A stretch of DNA of 38,015 bases from Hyphomicrobiales bacterium (GCA_003963125.1 RXJK01000054.1:1-38015); one strand, 5' to 3'. Counted from the stretch's first letter, positions 27,395 to 37,273 are shown. Numbers and translations are program-made. The notes: generated from the letters alone by a model not told the origin.

Positions 27395-28369
27395 ATGTTC
27401 TTCCGGCAGATCAAGACCGTCGTGCAGGCCTTCCGCGAACTGTTCGCGGACAGCGGCTTCTCGATGGCTGGCGCCGTGGCCTTCGCGTTCGTGCTGTCGC
27501 TGTTCCCGTTCTGCATTTTCCTCGGCGCGCTCGCGGGTTATTTCGGTGGCGAGGCGCTCGCCCGGCAGGCGGTCAACCAGTTGTTCGAGATGGCGCCGAA
27601 GCCCGTAGTCGAGGCCATTGCGCCCGAAGTCATGAAGGTGATGGGGCGCAGCCGCTTCGACCTCCTCACCTACGGCGCCTTCATCGCGCTGTTCTTTGCC
27701 ACCGGCGCCATCGAAAGCTTGCGGGCGGCGCTGAATGTGGCCTACCGCGTGAAGGAGCGCCGGCCGTACCCGGTGTGCGTGCTTGAAAGCTGCGGGTTCG
27801 TGATACTCAGCGCTGCCGGCATGCTGGTGCTGGCCTGGGGCATCGTCGTCGGCCCGCAGGTCGCCTCGCACCTGAAGCCGACGTGGCTTTTGTGGCTCGC
27901 CGACAATTCGTGGATCGCGCTCATCACACGCTACATCATCGTCACGGTCGGCGTCGCCGGCCAGCTGATGGCCTATCACCTTTGGCTCGCGGCCGGTAAA
28001 CGCCGCATCGCCGACGTCTGGCCCGGCGTGCTGATCAGCATGGTGCTGCTCATCCTCGCCGCGCAGCTCTTCGCGCGCTGGCTGACGATCAGCGATTACT
28101 CGCGCTTCTACGCGGGGCTCACGCAGATCATGAGCGCCCTCGTTTTCTTCCAGATGAGTTCGGTGATCGTCATCCTCGGCGCCGAGATCAACCGGGGCAT
28201 CATGGAGATGAAGCGCAAACTCGCGGCGGCGCACGACCTGCTCGATGCGCGCTATCCCGAGCCGCCGACGCGCGAAGCCTTCGTCGCGCAGAACGACGAC
28301 GGCGGCCCGCACGGCGCCAGCGGGCCGTTCAACCCGGGATACGCACGGGCAGGTACTCGTAACCCCTGA
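27395..28369 (+). CDS. YihY/virulence-factor-BrkB family membrane protein
   Basis: This encodes a 324-aa inner-membrane protein with about six hydrophobic segments. The start MFFRQIKTVVQAFRELFAD and the SMAGAVAFAFVLSLFPF, LTYGAFIALFFATGAIESLR and FQMSSVIVILGAEINRG segments match the YihY/UPF0761 family, which has no settled function. I start at ATG 27395 (GGAG 7 nt upstream); a TTG 12 nt earlier is less likely. The 267 bp before it, divergent to the Pro-rich gene, shows nothing I can name. Its last 41 bp overlap the 3' end of the convergent P450 gene. Confidence 0.85.
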   Translation: MFFRQIKTVVQAFRELFADSGFSMAGAVAFAFVLSLFPFCIFLGALAGYFGGEALARQAVNQLFEMAPKPVVEAIAPEVMKVMGRSRFDLLTYGAFIALFFATGAIESLRAALNVAYRVKERRPYPVCVLESCGFVILSAAGMLVLAWGIVVGPQVASHLKPTWLLWLADNSWIALITRYIIVTVGVAGQLMAYHLWLAAGKRRIADVWPGVLISMVLLILAAQLFARWLTISDYSRFYAGLTQIMSALVFFQMSSVIVILGAEINRGIMEMKRKLAAAHDLLDARYPEPPTREAFVAQNDDGGPHGASGPFNPGYARAGTRNP

Positions 28370-29600
28370 CGAAGCTCGAGTAGACGCGGCGCGGTTCGCC
28401 GACGACCTCGATGCGCTCGAAGCGCTTCAGGATCTCTTCCCAGATGATCTTGAGCTGCAACTCGGCCACGCGCATGCCGAGGCAGCGGTGGATACCGAAG
28501 CCGAACGACATGTGATTGCGCGGGTTCGTACGGTCGATGATGAAGCGGTCCGGCTGCTCGATCACGGCTTCATCGCGGTTGCCCGAAGCGTACCACATCA
28601 CGACGCGGTCGCCCTTGCGGATGGTCTTGCCGCCGAGTTCGGTGTCCTCAGTCGCGGTGCGCCGCATGTGGGCGAGCGGCGTCTGCCAGCGGATCACTTC
28701 CGGCACGAAGCTGTCGACCAGCGCCGGGTTCGCCAGCAGCTTTGCGTACTGGTCCGGGTTCTCGTTCAGTGCCAGCACGGAGCCCGACATGGAATTGCGG
28801 GTCGTGTCGTTGCCGCCGATGATGAGCAGCATCAGGTTGCCCATCAGGTTCTCGCGGTCCATGGCGCGGGTTGCTTCTGCATGCGCCATCATGGAGATGA
28901 GGTCGGGCTTGGGCTCCTGGCGCGCGCGCTCGGCAAAGAGCTTCGCGAACGCGACGTAGCAGTCTTCGAGCTCCGCCATGCGCTGCTCTTCGTTCTCGAC
29001 CACCTTGGATTTCGGCAGCGCGGTCGCGACGTCGGACCAGCGGGTGAGCTTGCGGCGTTCCTCCCAGGGGAAATCGAACAGCGTCGCCAGCATCTGCGTG
29101 GTGAGTTCGATCGAGACGCGCTCGACCCAGTTGAAGGTTTCGTTTCGGGGCAGGTTGTCGAGCACGCTCGCCGATCGCTCACGGATCAGCACGGCCATCT
29201 TGGCGAGGTTGGGTGGCGTGAACAGGGGCTGCACGGACTTGCGCTGCGCGGAATGCTTCGGCTCGTCCATGGCGATGAAGCTCGGCCATTCGTACTTCGG
29301 ATCGACGTCGCGCAGCATGATGCCGCCGAGGCGCACGTCGGAGGAGAAGATTGCCGGGTTCGTCTCCACGTGCATGATGTCGTTGTAGCGGGTCACCGAC
29401 CAGTACTCGCCGACCGGGCTCGCGGTGCAGTAGTGGACCGGCTCCTCCTTGCGCAGGCGCTCGAAGAAGGGCCACACGGTGTCGGTGCGGAAAAGCTCGG
29501 GGTTGCCGACGTGGAACTGCGACAGCGGCAGGCTGTAGGCCATGCGGCGCGCCTTGTCCTGCAAGTCCAGGCGCTCCTCGCGCGTCAAGGTCGCGAGCAT
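28329..29600 (-). CDS. Cytochrome P450, CYP153-like
   Basis: This encodes a 423-aa soluble bacterial P450. The haem motif is FGFGIHRCLG with Cys373; the I-helix oxygen-activating motif is GGNDTT (262-267) and the ExxR pair is Glu301/Arg304. The stretches GNLMLLIIGGNDTTRNSMSG, GDRVVMWYASGNRDE and NHMSFGFGIHRCLG closely follow CYP153, the family of alkane and fatty-acid omega-hydroxylases. The ferredoxin and ferredoxin reductase it would need are not adjacent. GGGAGG precedes the ATG, and a good promoter lies 45-73 nt upstream. The 3' end overlaps the convergent YihY gene by 41 bp. Substrate is inferred only from family; terpene or sterol use is not excluded. Confidence 0.88.
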   Translation of the reverse strand: MLATLTREERLDLQDKARRMAYSLPLSQFHVGNPELFRTDTVWPFFERLRKEEPVHYCTASPVGEYWSVTRYNDIMHVETNPAIFSSDVRLGGIMLRDVDPKYEWPSFIAMDEPKHSAQRKSVQPLFTPPNLAKMAVLIRERSASVLDNLPRNETFNWVERVSIELTTQMLATLFDFPWEERRKLTRWSDVATALPKSKVVENEEQRMAELEDCYVAFAKLFAERARQEPKPDLISMMAHAEATRAMDRENLMGNLMLLIIGGNDTTRNSMSGSVLALNENPDQYAKLLANPALVDSFVPEVIRWQTPLAHMRRTATEDTELGGKTIRKGDRVVMWYASGNRDEAVIEQPDRFIIDRTNPRNHMSFGFGIHRCLGMRVAELQLKIIWEEILKRFERIEVVGEPRRVYSSFVRGYEYLPVRIPG

Positions 29601-29644
29601 CGTGATCCTCCCGTCTTACCGGCCGTCTTGTTGGTTGACGTAAA

Positions 29645-29673
29645 GGATAAGGCAGGTGCGCGGGGTTTGCCAA
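29645..29673 (-). promoter_or_regulatory. Candidate promoter of the P450 gene
   Basis: On the minus strand, TTGGCA (29673-29668) and TTATCC (29650-29645) are spaced by 17 bp. The predicted start point near 29638 gives a leader of about 38 nt before the P450 ATG at 29600. This is a motif match only. Confidence 0.45.
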
Positions 29674-29716
29674 TGGTGCGCGGGACGTCGAGTCCTTCCG
29701 ATCCCGTTTGTCCTGT

Positions 29717-30064
29717 TCAGTACGGGTTGCTGGCTTCCAAAATCTCCTGGCCCATCAGCGCGCACGATCCCTGGATGCGGGCGTAGATGAAGCGCATCCG
29801 GTAGGTCCCCTTGTAGATGTGCGACGTGACCTCCAGCACATCGAATTTGCCGTTTCCTTTCAGGGCGCTGATGGGTGGCAGGACGCGGGCGGTGGTGCCG
29901 TCGTCGACCGTGGGCAACGGGGTTTTGTCCTCGAAGTGGAAGCGGAGCAGCTTCTTGGCGCGGGCGGTCGCGTCGCCGGCGCAGGGATGGTCCTGCGCGT
30001 GGGCCGGCAGTGCCGCCGCGATCGCACACACAAGGGAGGCAGCAAACCAAGTCTTCAAGGCCAT
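29717..30064 (-). CDS. Small secreted protein of unknown function
   Basis: This encodes a 115-aa protein with a clear Sec signal (MALKTWFAASLVCAIAAALP, cleavage near AHA) and two cysteines in the mature part that could form a disulfide (CAGDATARAKK and QGSCALMG). The mature domain is small and beta-rich, with ALKGNGKFDVLEV and IYKGTYRMRFIYA. I do not recognise it. I start at ATG 30064 because GGAG lies 6 nt upstream; an ATG at 30076 is in frame. It follows the GST-like gene by 53 nt on the same strand. Confidence 0.7.
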   Translation of the reverse strand: MALKTWFAASLVCAIAAALPAHAQDHPCAGDATARAKKLLRFHFEDKTPLPTVDDGTTARVLPPISALKGNGKFDVLEVTSHIYKGTYRMRFIYARIQGSCALMGQEILEASNPY

Positions 30065-30117
30065 CGACGGCTCCATCGCTCCAGCAATGCGGCCGTCTCG
30101 GTTTCAGGCGCGGCCGG

Positions 30118-30750
30118 TTACGCCTTCTTACGTGGCGGCGGAGCGGTGTTTTTGTATGACGGCCGCTCGCTGAGTTTGGCCACATAGGCCTGCAGGTTCG
30201 GGAACTTCGCCAGGATTTCCGCTCCCTGCGGGAAGTTTCCAAGGGTCGCCAGCATCGGCAGCACGTTCATGTCGGCATAGGTGAGGCCGTTGCCGACGAG
30301 ATAGCCTGTCGGCGTCACGGCCTTGTCGAGGGCCGCGCAAACGTTCTCGATCTGCGGGAGTGCGGCGGTGATCTTGGCCGTGTCGGGGCCCTTGGCCTTG
30401 TCATAGAAGACCGAGGGCACGACGAACTCGCGCATGATCCAGCGGTCGACCTTGACGTTGCCGAACGAGACCCACTGCTCCACCTGGGCGCAGCCCACCG
30501 TGTCCTCGGGGATGAACTTCGGGCCCGGGAAGGCCTTGTCGATGTAGGTGGCGATGGCCTTGCTCTCGAACAGCTGGACATCGCCGTGGCGCAGGCATGG
30601 CACCTGGCCCGCGGGATGGATAGCCTTGATCTCGTCGCACTGCGGGGCGAGCGGGTTCAGCGTGTAGGCGACGCCCTTCTCCTCGCACAGCATGCGCACG
30701 CTGCGGACGTAGTTGCTGAATGCCACCCCCAGGATTTCGAGCTTCGCCAT
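30118..30750 (-). CDS. Glutathione S-transferase family protein
   Basis: This encodes a 210-aa cytosolic GST. The N-terminal thioredoxin-like domain has SNYVRSVRMLCEEKGVAY, GQVPCLRHGD (cis-Pro site) and ESKAIATYID, which bind glutathione; the C-terminal helical domain has GLTYADMNVLPML with the N-capping Asp. Reaction is not set by sequence. It lies 18 nt behind a fumarylpyruvate-hydrolase-like gene, and such pairs often hold a glutathione-dependent maleylpyruvate or maleylacetoacetate isomerase. That reading is weakened because the hydrolase-like protein may be exported. Confidence 0.85.
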   Translation of the reverse strand: MAKLEILGVAFSNYVRSVRMLCEEKGVAYTLNPLAPQCDEIKAIHPAGQVPCLRHGDVQLFESKAIATYIDKAFPGPKFIPEDTVGCAQVEQWVSFGNVKVDRWIMREFVVPSVFYDKAKGPDTAKITAALPQIENVCAALDKAVTPTGYLVGNGLTYADMNVLPMLATLGNFPQGAEILAKFPNLQAYVAKLSERPSYKNTAPPPRKKA

Positions 30751-30768
30751 GAATCAATTCCTCCGCTT

Positions 30769-31557
30769 TCAGACGATTTTTATGGACATATCGGGCAGGC
30801 CTTCGATCTTGCAGAGCAACGTGTCGCCGACGACGACCGGCCCGACGTTCTCGGGCGTGCCGGAATAGATGATGTCGCCCGCCATCACCTCGTTGGCTTC
30901 CGACAGCTTGGAGATCTGCTCGGCGACGCTCCAGATCATGTGGGCGAGCGTCGCGTCCTGCTTCACGGTGCCGTTGACGGCGAGCGAGATGCGGCCCTTG
31001 GTCGGATGCCCGACCATCTCCACCGGATGGATGGGGCCGATGGGGGCGGAGCGATCGAACGACTTGCCGATTTCCCATGGCTTCTTCTGGTCGCCCATGG
31101 CGCGCTGCAGGTCGCGGCGGGTCATGTCGAGCCCCACGGCATAGCCGAAGACGTGGTCGAGCGCCTTGTCGATCGGGATATCGCGGCCGCCGGACTTCAG
31201 GGCGACGACCAGCTCGCATTCGTAATGGTAGTTTTTGGTGAGCGTGGGATAGGGGTGATCGACGATGCCGTTGGCCGGCACGAGCTGGATGGCGTCGGTC
31301 GGCTTCTGGAAGAAGAAGGGCGGCTCGCGCGTGGGGTCCGAGCCCATCTCGCGGGCGTGGGCGGCATAGTTGCGGCCGATGCAGTAGATGCGGCGAACCG
31401 GGAACTGCTCCTCGCGCCCGACGATCGGGATCAGCGTCTGCTTGATGGGGAACAATGGCTTGGCGGCCGTCTGGGCGTGCACCGTGCCGCCCAGAGCCGT
31501 AGCGCCTGCCAGCAAAGCGCCGCCTGACAGCAGCGCGCGTCGAGCCACATCCGTCAT
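30769..31557 (-). CDS. Fumarylacetoacetate-hydrolase-family protein with Tat-like leader
   Basis: This encodes a 262-aa protein. Residues from about 40 on match the FAH family, closest to fumarylpyruvate hydrolases (FPVRRIYCIGRNYAAHAREM, EPPFFFQKP, NYHYECELVVALKSGG, GLDMTRRDLQ), with the acidic metal ligands in YECELV and GLD present. The N-terminus reads ARRALLSGGALLAGATALGG and then VHAQ, a twin-arginine export signal with cleavage-like site. GGAG lies 8 nt before this ATG, so the leader is probably translated. FAH enzymes are usually cytosolic, so export is unusual. It leads a likely unit with the GST-like and small secreted genes. Confidence 0.82.
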   Translation of the reverse strand: MTDVARRALLSGGALLAGATALGGTVHAQTAAKPLFPIKQTLIPIVGREEQFPVRRIYCIGRNYAAHAREMGSDPTREPPFFFQKPTDAIQLVPANGIVDHPYPTLTKNYHYECELVVALKSGGRDIPIDKALDHVFGYAVGLDMTRRDLQRAMGDQKKPWEIGKSFDRSAPIGPIHPVEMVGHPTKGRISLAVNGTVKQDATLAHMIWSVAEQISKLSEANEVMAGDIIYSGTPENVGPVVVGDTLLCKIEGLPDMSIKIV

Positions 31558-31708
31558 GTCCTGTCTCCGTCCCTAGAACCGATCCTGCGGGTCTATCGTC
31601 CGCGGCATGCGGTGTCAGCCTCGCTCTTGCGACGAGGTTCTTTGAAATTATTGCCTGTTCGGATGGAGGCAGCAATCGCCTTCGCGATGGCCGTCCGCCT
31701 ACGGCCTC

Positions 31709-33130
<1,422 letters not shown>

Positions 33131-33134
<4 letters not shown>

Positions 33135-34192
33135 GCCGGCTTCTCCACGGCGACGGGTTCGACGGACGCAGGCACTTTGCGGCGGCGCATGCGCTCGGAG
33201 AAGATGCTGACGACGCCGGCGGGTCGCCACAGGCAGATGGCGAGGATCAAGAGCCCGTAGATGATAAGATCGATCGTCTTGCCGGTGCCGCCGAGCCAGA
33301 TACGGCTGTATTCCGACAGGGGCACGAGGATCGCCGCGCCGACAGCGGGGCCCCAGAGCGTGCCGCTGCCGCCGAGCACCGTCATCAGAACGACGATGAC
33401 GGAGATGTCGGTCGAGAAGACGCGTTCGGGGTCGAGGACGAGGATGTACTGCGCATAGAAGGAGCCTGCGACGGCCATCATGGCGGCGGAGAGCATGAAC
33501 GCCATCACCTTGTGGCGTGCGACGGCGATGCCGAGGCTCGCGGCCGCATCGGGTTCGTCACGCACGGCCGTCAGGCGGAAACCGAAGCGGCTGCGGCGCA
33601 GGTACCAGACGAGGGCGAAGCCCAGCGTCGCGGCGCCGAGGGCGAGGTAATAATACGATACCTTGCCGACGTGGAACTGCAGATCCCACCACGGCGAGCC
33701 GCGCTTGATGGGGTAGATCATGCCGGACGCCGCGCCCACATACTCCCAACGCTGGAAGATGATCTGCACGCTCGAGCCGATGAGCAGCGTTGCGATCGCG
33801 AAGTAGTGGCCCTTGAGGCGCAACGTCGGCAGGCCGACGAGCATGGCCGCGATTGCCGCCGCGATCATGCCGAGGAGGACGCCGATCCACGGCGTGCCGC
33901 CGAACTTCACGACGACGACGCCCGTCGCATAGGCGCCGATGCCGAAGAACATCGCGTGGCCGAGGCTGATCTGCCCCGAGATGCCGGCCATGACGTTCCA
34001 GGCCTGCGCCATCAGCGCGTAGAGGAAGATCATGATCATGACGTGGTGCGAGAACGTCGAGGTGCCGGCCAGCGGGAAAACCACGAGGGCAATGGCGAGC
34101 AGGGCGCCGAGTGCGATCGCCCACACGGGCGGACGCGGCCAAAGCGGTTCGGCCCGAGCTGCCTCGAGAAGACGCGTCTTATCGGTCGTCAT
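33131..34192 (-). CDS. livM: LIV-type ABC transporter permease (LivM family), second system
   Basis: This encodes a 353-aa permease with about nine hydrophobic segments. The family stretches AQAWNVMAGISGQISLGHAM and LGGSGTLWGPAVGAAIL are visible, and it ends shortly after LLILAICLWRPAGVVSIF with a 30-residue basic tail, so it lacks the additional membrane pair of the first LivM. It starts 3 nt after the livH stop and overlaps livG by 4 nt. Confidence 0.92.
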
Positions 34193-34195
34193 GGA

Positions 34196-35059
34196 TCAGA
34201 ACCTGCCGAACAGACCAGTGGGACGAGCGATGACGACGGCGAGGTAGAGACCGAACACGACGAGCGCCTTGTAGGAGGGATCGAACAGCACGCCGCCGAT
34301 GCTCTCCACGAGCCCGATCAGCACGCCGGCGACGAGGCTGCCGAGAATGCTTCCGAAGCCGCCCAGCGCCACCGCCACGAAGGCGAGCGTAGCAAAATTC
34401 ACGCCGACATCCGGAAAGATGTAGAAGAATGTCGAAAGCATGCTGCCCGCGACGCCGACACAGCCGAGGCCGATGGCCCAGCCCAGCGCCGACATGCGCT
34501 CCGTCGGGATACCCATGACCGCGGCGGCCTGCCGGTCCTGCGCGGTGGCCTGAAGTGCCAGGCCCGTCTCGGTGCGCGTGACGAAGAGCCACAGCAGGAT
34601 GAAGGCCAAGAGGCAGATGCCGCCGGCCACGAGTTGCGGTTGCCCGATGAATATTCCACCAGCCTGAACGCGGCCCGCGATCCAGGGATTGGTGATCGTA
34701 CGAAAGTCCGGAGACCAGAGGAACTGTGCGCCCGCGCGCAGCGCGACGGCGAGCCCGAATGTGCCGCAGACTTGGGCAAGCATCGGCGCGGTCAGCAGTC
34801 TCCGGATGATCCCGTAGTGCACGGCGAGACCGCTCAGGCCAAGGATGATCACCACGAGAGGCAATGAAATGAGGGGATCGAGGCCCAGCACCCAGAACCA
34901 GAACGATGCGAACATGGCGAGCATGAGAAACTCGCCATGTGCAAAATTTACGATCTCCATGAGCCCAAAAATCAGGCTCAGGCCTACGGCGACCAACGCG
35001 TAGATGAGGCCCATGAGAAGGCCGCTGACGACGGCTTGGATGAGGACTTCGCTAGACAA
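34196..35059 (-). CDS. livH: LIV-type ABC transporter permease (LivH family), second system, TTG start
   Basis: This encodes a 287-aa permease whose length and core (GLIYALVAVGLSLIFGLMEI, then NFAHGEFLML) match LivH. The best start is TTG at 35059 (encoding MSSEVLIQAVVSGLL), since it gives the usual LivH length and GGAG lies 10 nt upstream; the next ATG, at residue 16, would cut into the first helix. It is divergent from the binding-protein gene, with 67 bp between them that must carry both promoters. It leads the livHMGF unit. Confidence 0.9.
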   Translation of the reverse strand: MSSEVLIQAVVSGLLMGLIYALVAVGLSLIFGLMEIVNFAHGEFLMLAMFASFWFWVLGLDPLISLPLVVIILGLSGLAVHYGIIRRLLTAPMLAQVCGTFGLAVALRAGAQFLWSPDFRTITNPWIAGRVQAGGIFIGQPQLVAGGICLLAFILLWLFVTRTETGLALQATAQDRQAAAVMGIPTERMSALGWAIGLGCVGVAGSMLSTFFYIFPDVGVNFATLAFVAVALGGFGSILGSLVAGVLIGLVESIGGVLFDPSYKALVVFGLYLAVVIARPTGLFGRF

Positions 35060-35126
35060 TTGACGAACGCTCCAGAAACACGGCGTAATCCGGCCCGACG
35101 TTACGCACCTAAAAGGAGTGAGGTCA

Positions 35127-36389
35127 ATGAACCCCTTGAAACTCGCTTGCGCAGCGGCCGTGCTTTTTGCCGGCACCGTTGCGGCGCAAGCCCAAGAGGA
35201 AGTCCGCATCGGCGGGCTGTACCCGTTGTCGGGTCCGGTCGCGCAGGTCGGTATCGATGCCGTCGCTGCCCTGAAGACGGTTGTCGAGATCGTTAACGAG
35301 GGCGCCGATCTCCCACTTCCACTCGCCAAGTCGAAAGGCTTGCCGGGGCTCAAGGGTGCGAAGATCAAACTCTTCATCGCCGACCACCAGGGCAAGCCCG
35401 AAGTCGGCCTCAGCGAAACGGAACGCCTCATCACGCAGGACAAGGTGCACGCCATGATCGGCGCGTACTTCTCCTCCGTCACGGTGGCCGCGAGCCAGGC
35501 AACGGAGCGTGCCGGCGTGCCCTTCATGAACGGCTCGTCGACCTCGCCTGCACTCACCGAGCGCGGCTTCCAGTTCTTCTTCCGCACCACGCCGACGGAT
35601 GAAGATTTCTCGAAGCTGATGTTCGACTTCATGAAGGATCTGTCCGCCAAGACGGGCAAGAAGATCGAGAGCGTGTCGCTCTTCCACGAGGACACGGCCT
35701 ACGGGTCCGACAGCGCGAAGGTGCAGAATCGTCTCGCCAAGGAGCAGGGCTACAAGGTTCTCGAGGACATCACCTACAAGGCGCAGACGACGTCGCTCTC
35801 CTCGGAAGTGCAGCGCCTGAAGGCTGCCAACGCCGACGCGTTGCTGCCCTCCTCCTATACGTCCGACACGTTCCTGCTGCTCCGGACGTCGAAGGAACTC
35901 GACTACAATCCCAAGCTGATCGTGGCGCAGAATGCGGGCTTCACCGATCCCACGTTCATCAGCACGATGGGCAAGGACGCGGAAGGCGCCATCACGCGCT
36001 CGCCCTACAACGGCGATCTCGCCAAGCGCATTCCGCTGATCACGAAGGTCAACGAGATCTTCAAGAAGCACTCGAACGGTCGCGACCTGTCCGACGTGCC
36101 GGCGCGTGAGGTCACGGCCATGTTCACGCTGCTCGATGCGTTCAACCGCGCCGGCTCGACCGACCCGGAGAAGGTGCGTGCGGCACTGGCGGCGACGGAC
36201 ATCCCGCCCGATCAGCTGATCGTTCCCTACAAGGGCGTGAAGTTCGACGCGAAGGGGCAGAACACCCTGGTGCGACCGATCCTGATGCAGGTGCAGAAGG
36301 GCGCCTACTGCACGGTCTATCCGTTCGAGCTTGCGAGCTGCGACGTGCAGTATCCGATCCCGACGTGGGCCGAGAAGGCGAAGATGTAA
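35127..36389 (+). CDS. LIV-type periplasmic substrate-binding protein
   Basis: This encodes a 420-aa binding protein with a Sec signal (MNPLKLACAAAVLFAGTVAA, then QAQ), followed by the two-lobed periplasmic-binding fold of the Leu/Ile/Val family: RIGGLYPLSGPVAQVGIDA, IADHQGKPEVGLSETERLI, GAYFSSVTVAASQATER and FFRTTPTDEDFSKLMFDF. The stretch VPFMNGSSTSPALTERG is the ligand-contact region in family members. AAGGAG lies 8 nt before the ATG. It is divergent from livHMGF, which it should serve. Substrate is unassigned: amino acid, amide or small organic acid are all possible in this family. Confidence 0.92.
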   Translation: MNPLKLACAAAVLFAGTVAAQAQEEVRIGGLYPLSGPVAQVGIDAVAALKTVVEIVNEGADLPLPLAKSKGLPGLKGAKIKLFIADHQGKPEVGLSETERLITQDKVHAMIGAYFSSVTVAASQATERAGVPFMNGSSTSPALTERGFQFFFRTTPTDEDFSKLMFDFMKDLSAKTGKKIESVSLFHEDTAYGSDSAKVQNRLAKEQGYKVLEDITYKAQTTSLSSEVQRLKAANADALLPSSYTSDTFLLLRTSKELDYNPKLIVAQNAGFTDPTFISTMGKDAEGAITRSPYNGDLAKRIPLITKVNEIFKKHSNGRDLSDVPAREVTAMFTLLDAFNRAGSTDPEKVRAALAATDIPPDQLIVPYKGVKFDAKGQNTLVRPILMQVQKGAYCTVYPFELASCDVQYPIPTWAEKAKM

Positions 36390-36412
36390 GCACTTCGCTT
36401 TGAGGTGAAACG

Positions 36413-36450
36413 AGGCCTCGCGCGGCAACGCGCGGGGCCTTTGTGTTTTT
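36413..36450 (+). terminator. Intrinsic terminator of the binding-protein gene
   Basis: GGCCTCGCGCG (36414-36424) and CGCGCGGGGCC (36429-36439) pair over 11 bp, with one U-G pair and a GCAA tetraloop, and the run TTTGTGTTTTT (36440-36450) follows. It lies 24 nt past the stop codon. It also sits beyond the 3' end of the convergent O-methyltransferase gene (stop at 36462). Confidence 0.9.
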
Positions 36451-36461
36451 GGGCGGCCTGC

Positions 36462-37145
36462 TCAAGCCCGACCGGTGAAGACCGAAAATTCCAAGCCACC
36501 GTCGAAGGGAAGGGTCATGCTCGTGAAGCCGCGAGCTGGATCGCGCACGAATGCCAGGTAGTCCGCATAGTCGGACCTCTGGATTTGCGTGTTGTCGCAG
36601 ACGACCACGGCACCGGGCCGCAGGTGCGGGGCAACGAGCTCGATGGCTGCGCGTGCGTAGCGGATCCAGATGTCGACCAGGACGAAATCGATCGCAGGCG
36701 GCAGCGTCTTCAGGGTCTCGCGGAAATCGCCCTCGCGCAGGTCGATGAGATCGGCCACGCCGGCGGCAGCGAAGTTGGCGCGTGCTTGCGCTGCTTTCGA
36801 CGGCTCGTACTCGGTCGCCACGACAATGCCTTCGCCACCCAGCGCGGCGAGGTTGGCGCGAACGGCTGCAGCCAGATAGAGCGTTGAGACGCCGAACGAG
36901 GTACCGATTTCAATGACGCGTCGGGCGCCCGTCGCGCGGCAGAGCCGGGTGCAGAACTCCGCCTTGTCTCTGTCGAGCGCCACCAGCTTGTCGCGCCGAA
37001 AGGTTTTCAGATCCTCTTCCGATACGGTCGAACCGGCGGCTCTGCGATCGGCTTCGAAGGCTGCGAGCGCCGCGGTCTGCGCGTCGCTGAGGGCGTGCAG
37101 GCGCGAGAGCACACCTTGCAGGGCGGGATCGGTGGTCAACGGCAT
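36462..37145 (-). CDS. SAM-dependent O-methyltransferase
   Basis: This encodes a 227-aa class I methyltransferase of the small-molecule O-methyltransferase type. The SAM-binding glycine motif is VIEIGTSFGVST (78-89), an acidic loop ATEYEP follows the second strand, FVLVDIW gives the motif for metal or substrate, and GAVVVCDN the next strand. A helical cap of about 70 residues precedes the SAM motif. The ATG at 37145 follows GGGAG by 4 nt, and that site lies inside the 3' end of a TPP riboswitch (37146-37230), so translation is probably switched by thiamine pyrophosphate. It is downstream of lrp on the same strand. I cannot tell its substrate. Confidence 0.85.
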   Translation of the reverse strand: MPLTTDPALQGVLSRLHALSDAQTAALAAFEADRRAAGSTVSEEDLKTFRRDKLVALDRDKAEFCTRLCRATGARRVIEIGTSFGVSTLYLAAAVRANLAALGGEGIVVATEYEPSKAAQARANFAAAGVADLIDLREGDFRETLKTLPPAIDFVLVDIWIRYARAAIELVAPHLRPGAVVVCDNTQIQRSDYADYLAFVRDPARGFTSMTLPFDGGLEFSVFTGRA

Positions 37146-37230
37146 GGTGCTCCCTTCGCTGGCATGACCCAGGCAGGTTCGACGGGTGTGATCTCAGCCC
37201 GCACGTCGCGGGCACCCCGGTGTCCTCACC
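37146..37230 (-). promoter_or_regulatory. TPP riboswitch (thi-box)
   Basis: Read on the minus strand, the conserved thi-box blocks occur in order: CCGGGGTGCC, the stem GCCCGC/GCGGGC, CTGAGAT, CACACCC, GAACCTG, CTGGGTCATGCCAG and GCGAAGGGA. P2 (GGGTG with CACCC), P3 and P5 (CTGG with CCAG) can be drawn. The outermost stem may be GGTG (37230-37227) with CACC (37149-37146), which ends directly at the ATG and encloses the ribosome site GGGAG. This suggests repression of translation when TPP is bound. The P1 stem is weaker than in thiM, and one base of the usual CTGATCTGG block differs (CTGCCTGG). Confidence 0.93.
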
Positions 37231-37273
37231 CTCGCAGCAACGGGTGCGCGCGGCAAGTGCTTCAGCATGAAGT

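Noticed and set aside
35060-35126. A TTGACG -35-like hexamer at 35060-35065 for the binding-protein gene
   Set aside because: No -10 hexamer of reasonable quality lies at 16-18 bp; the promoter must be in this 67-bp gap but I cannot place it.
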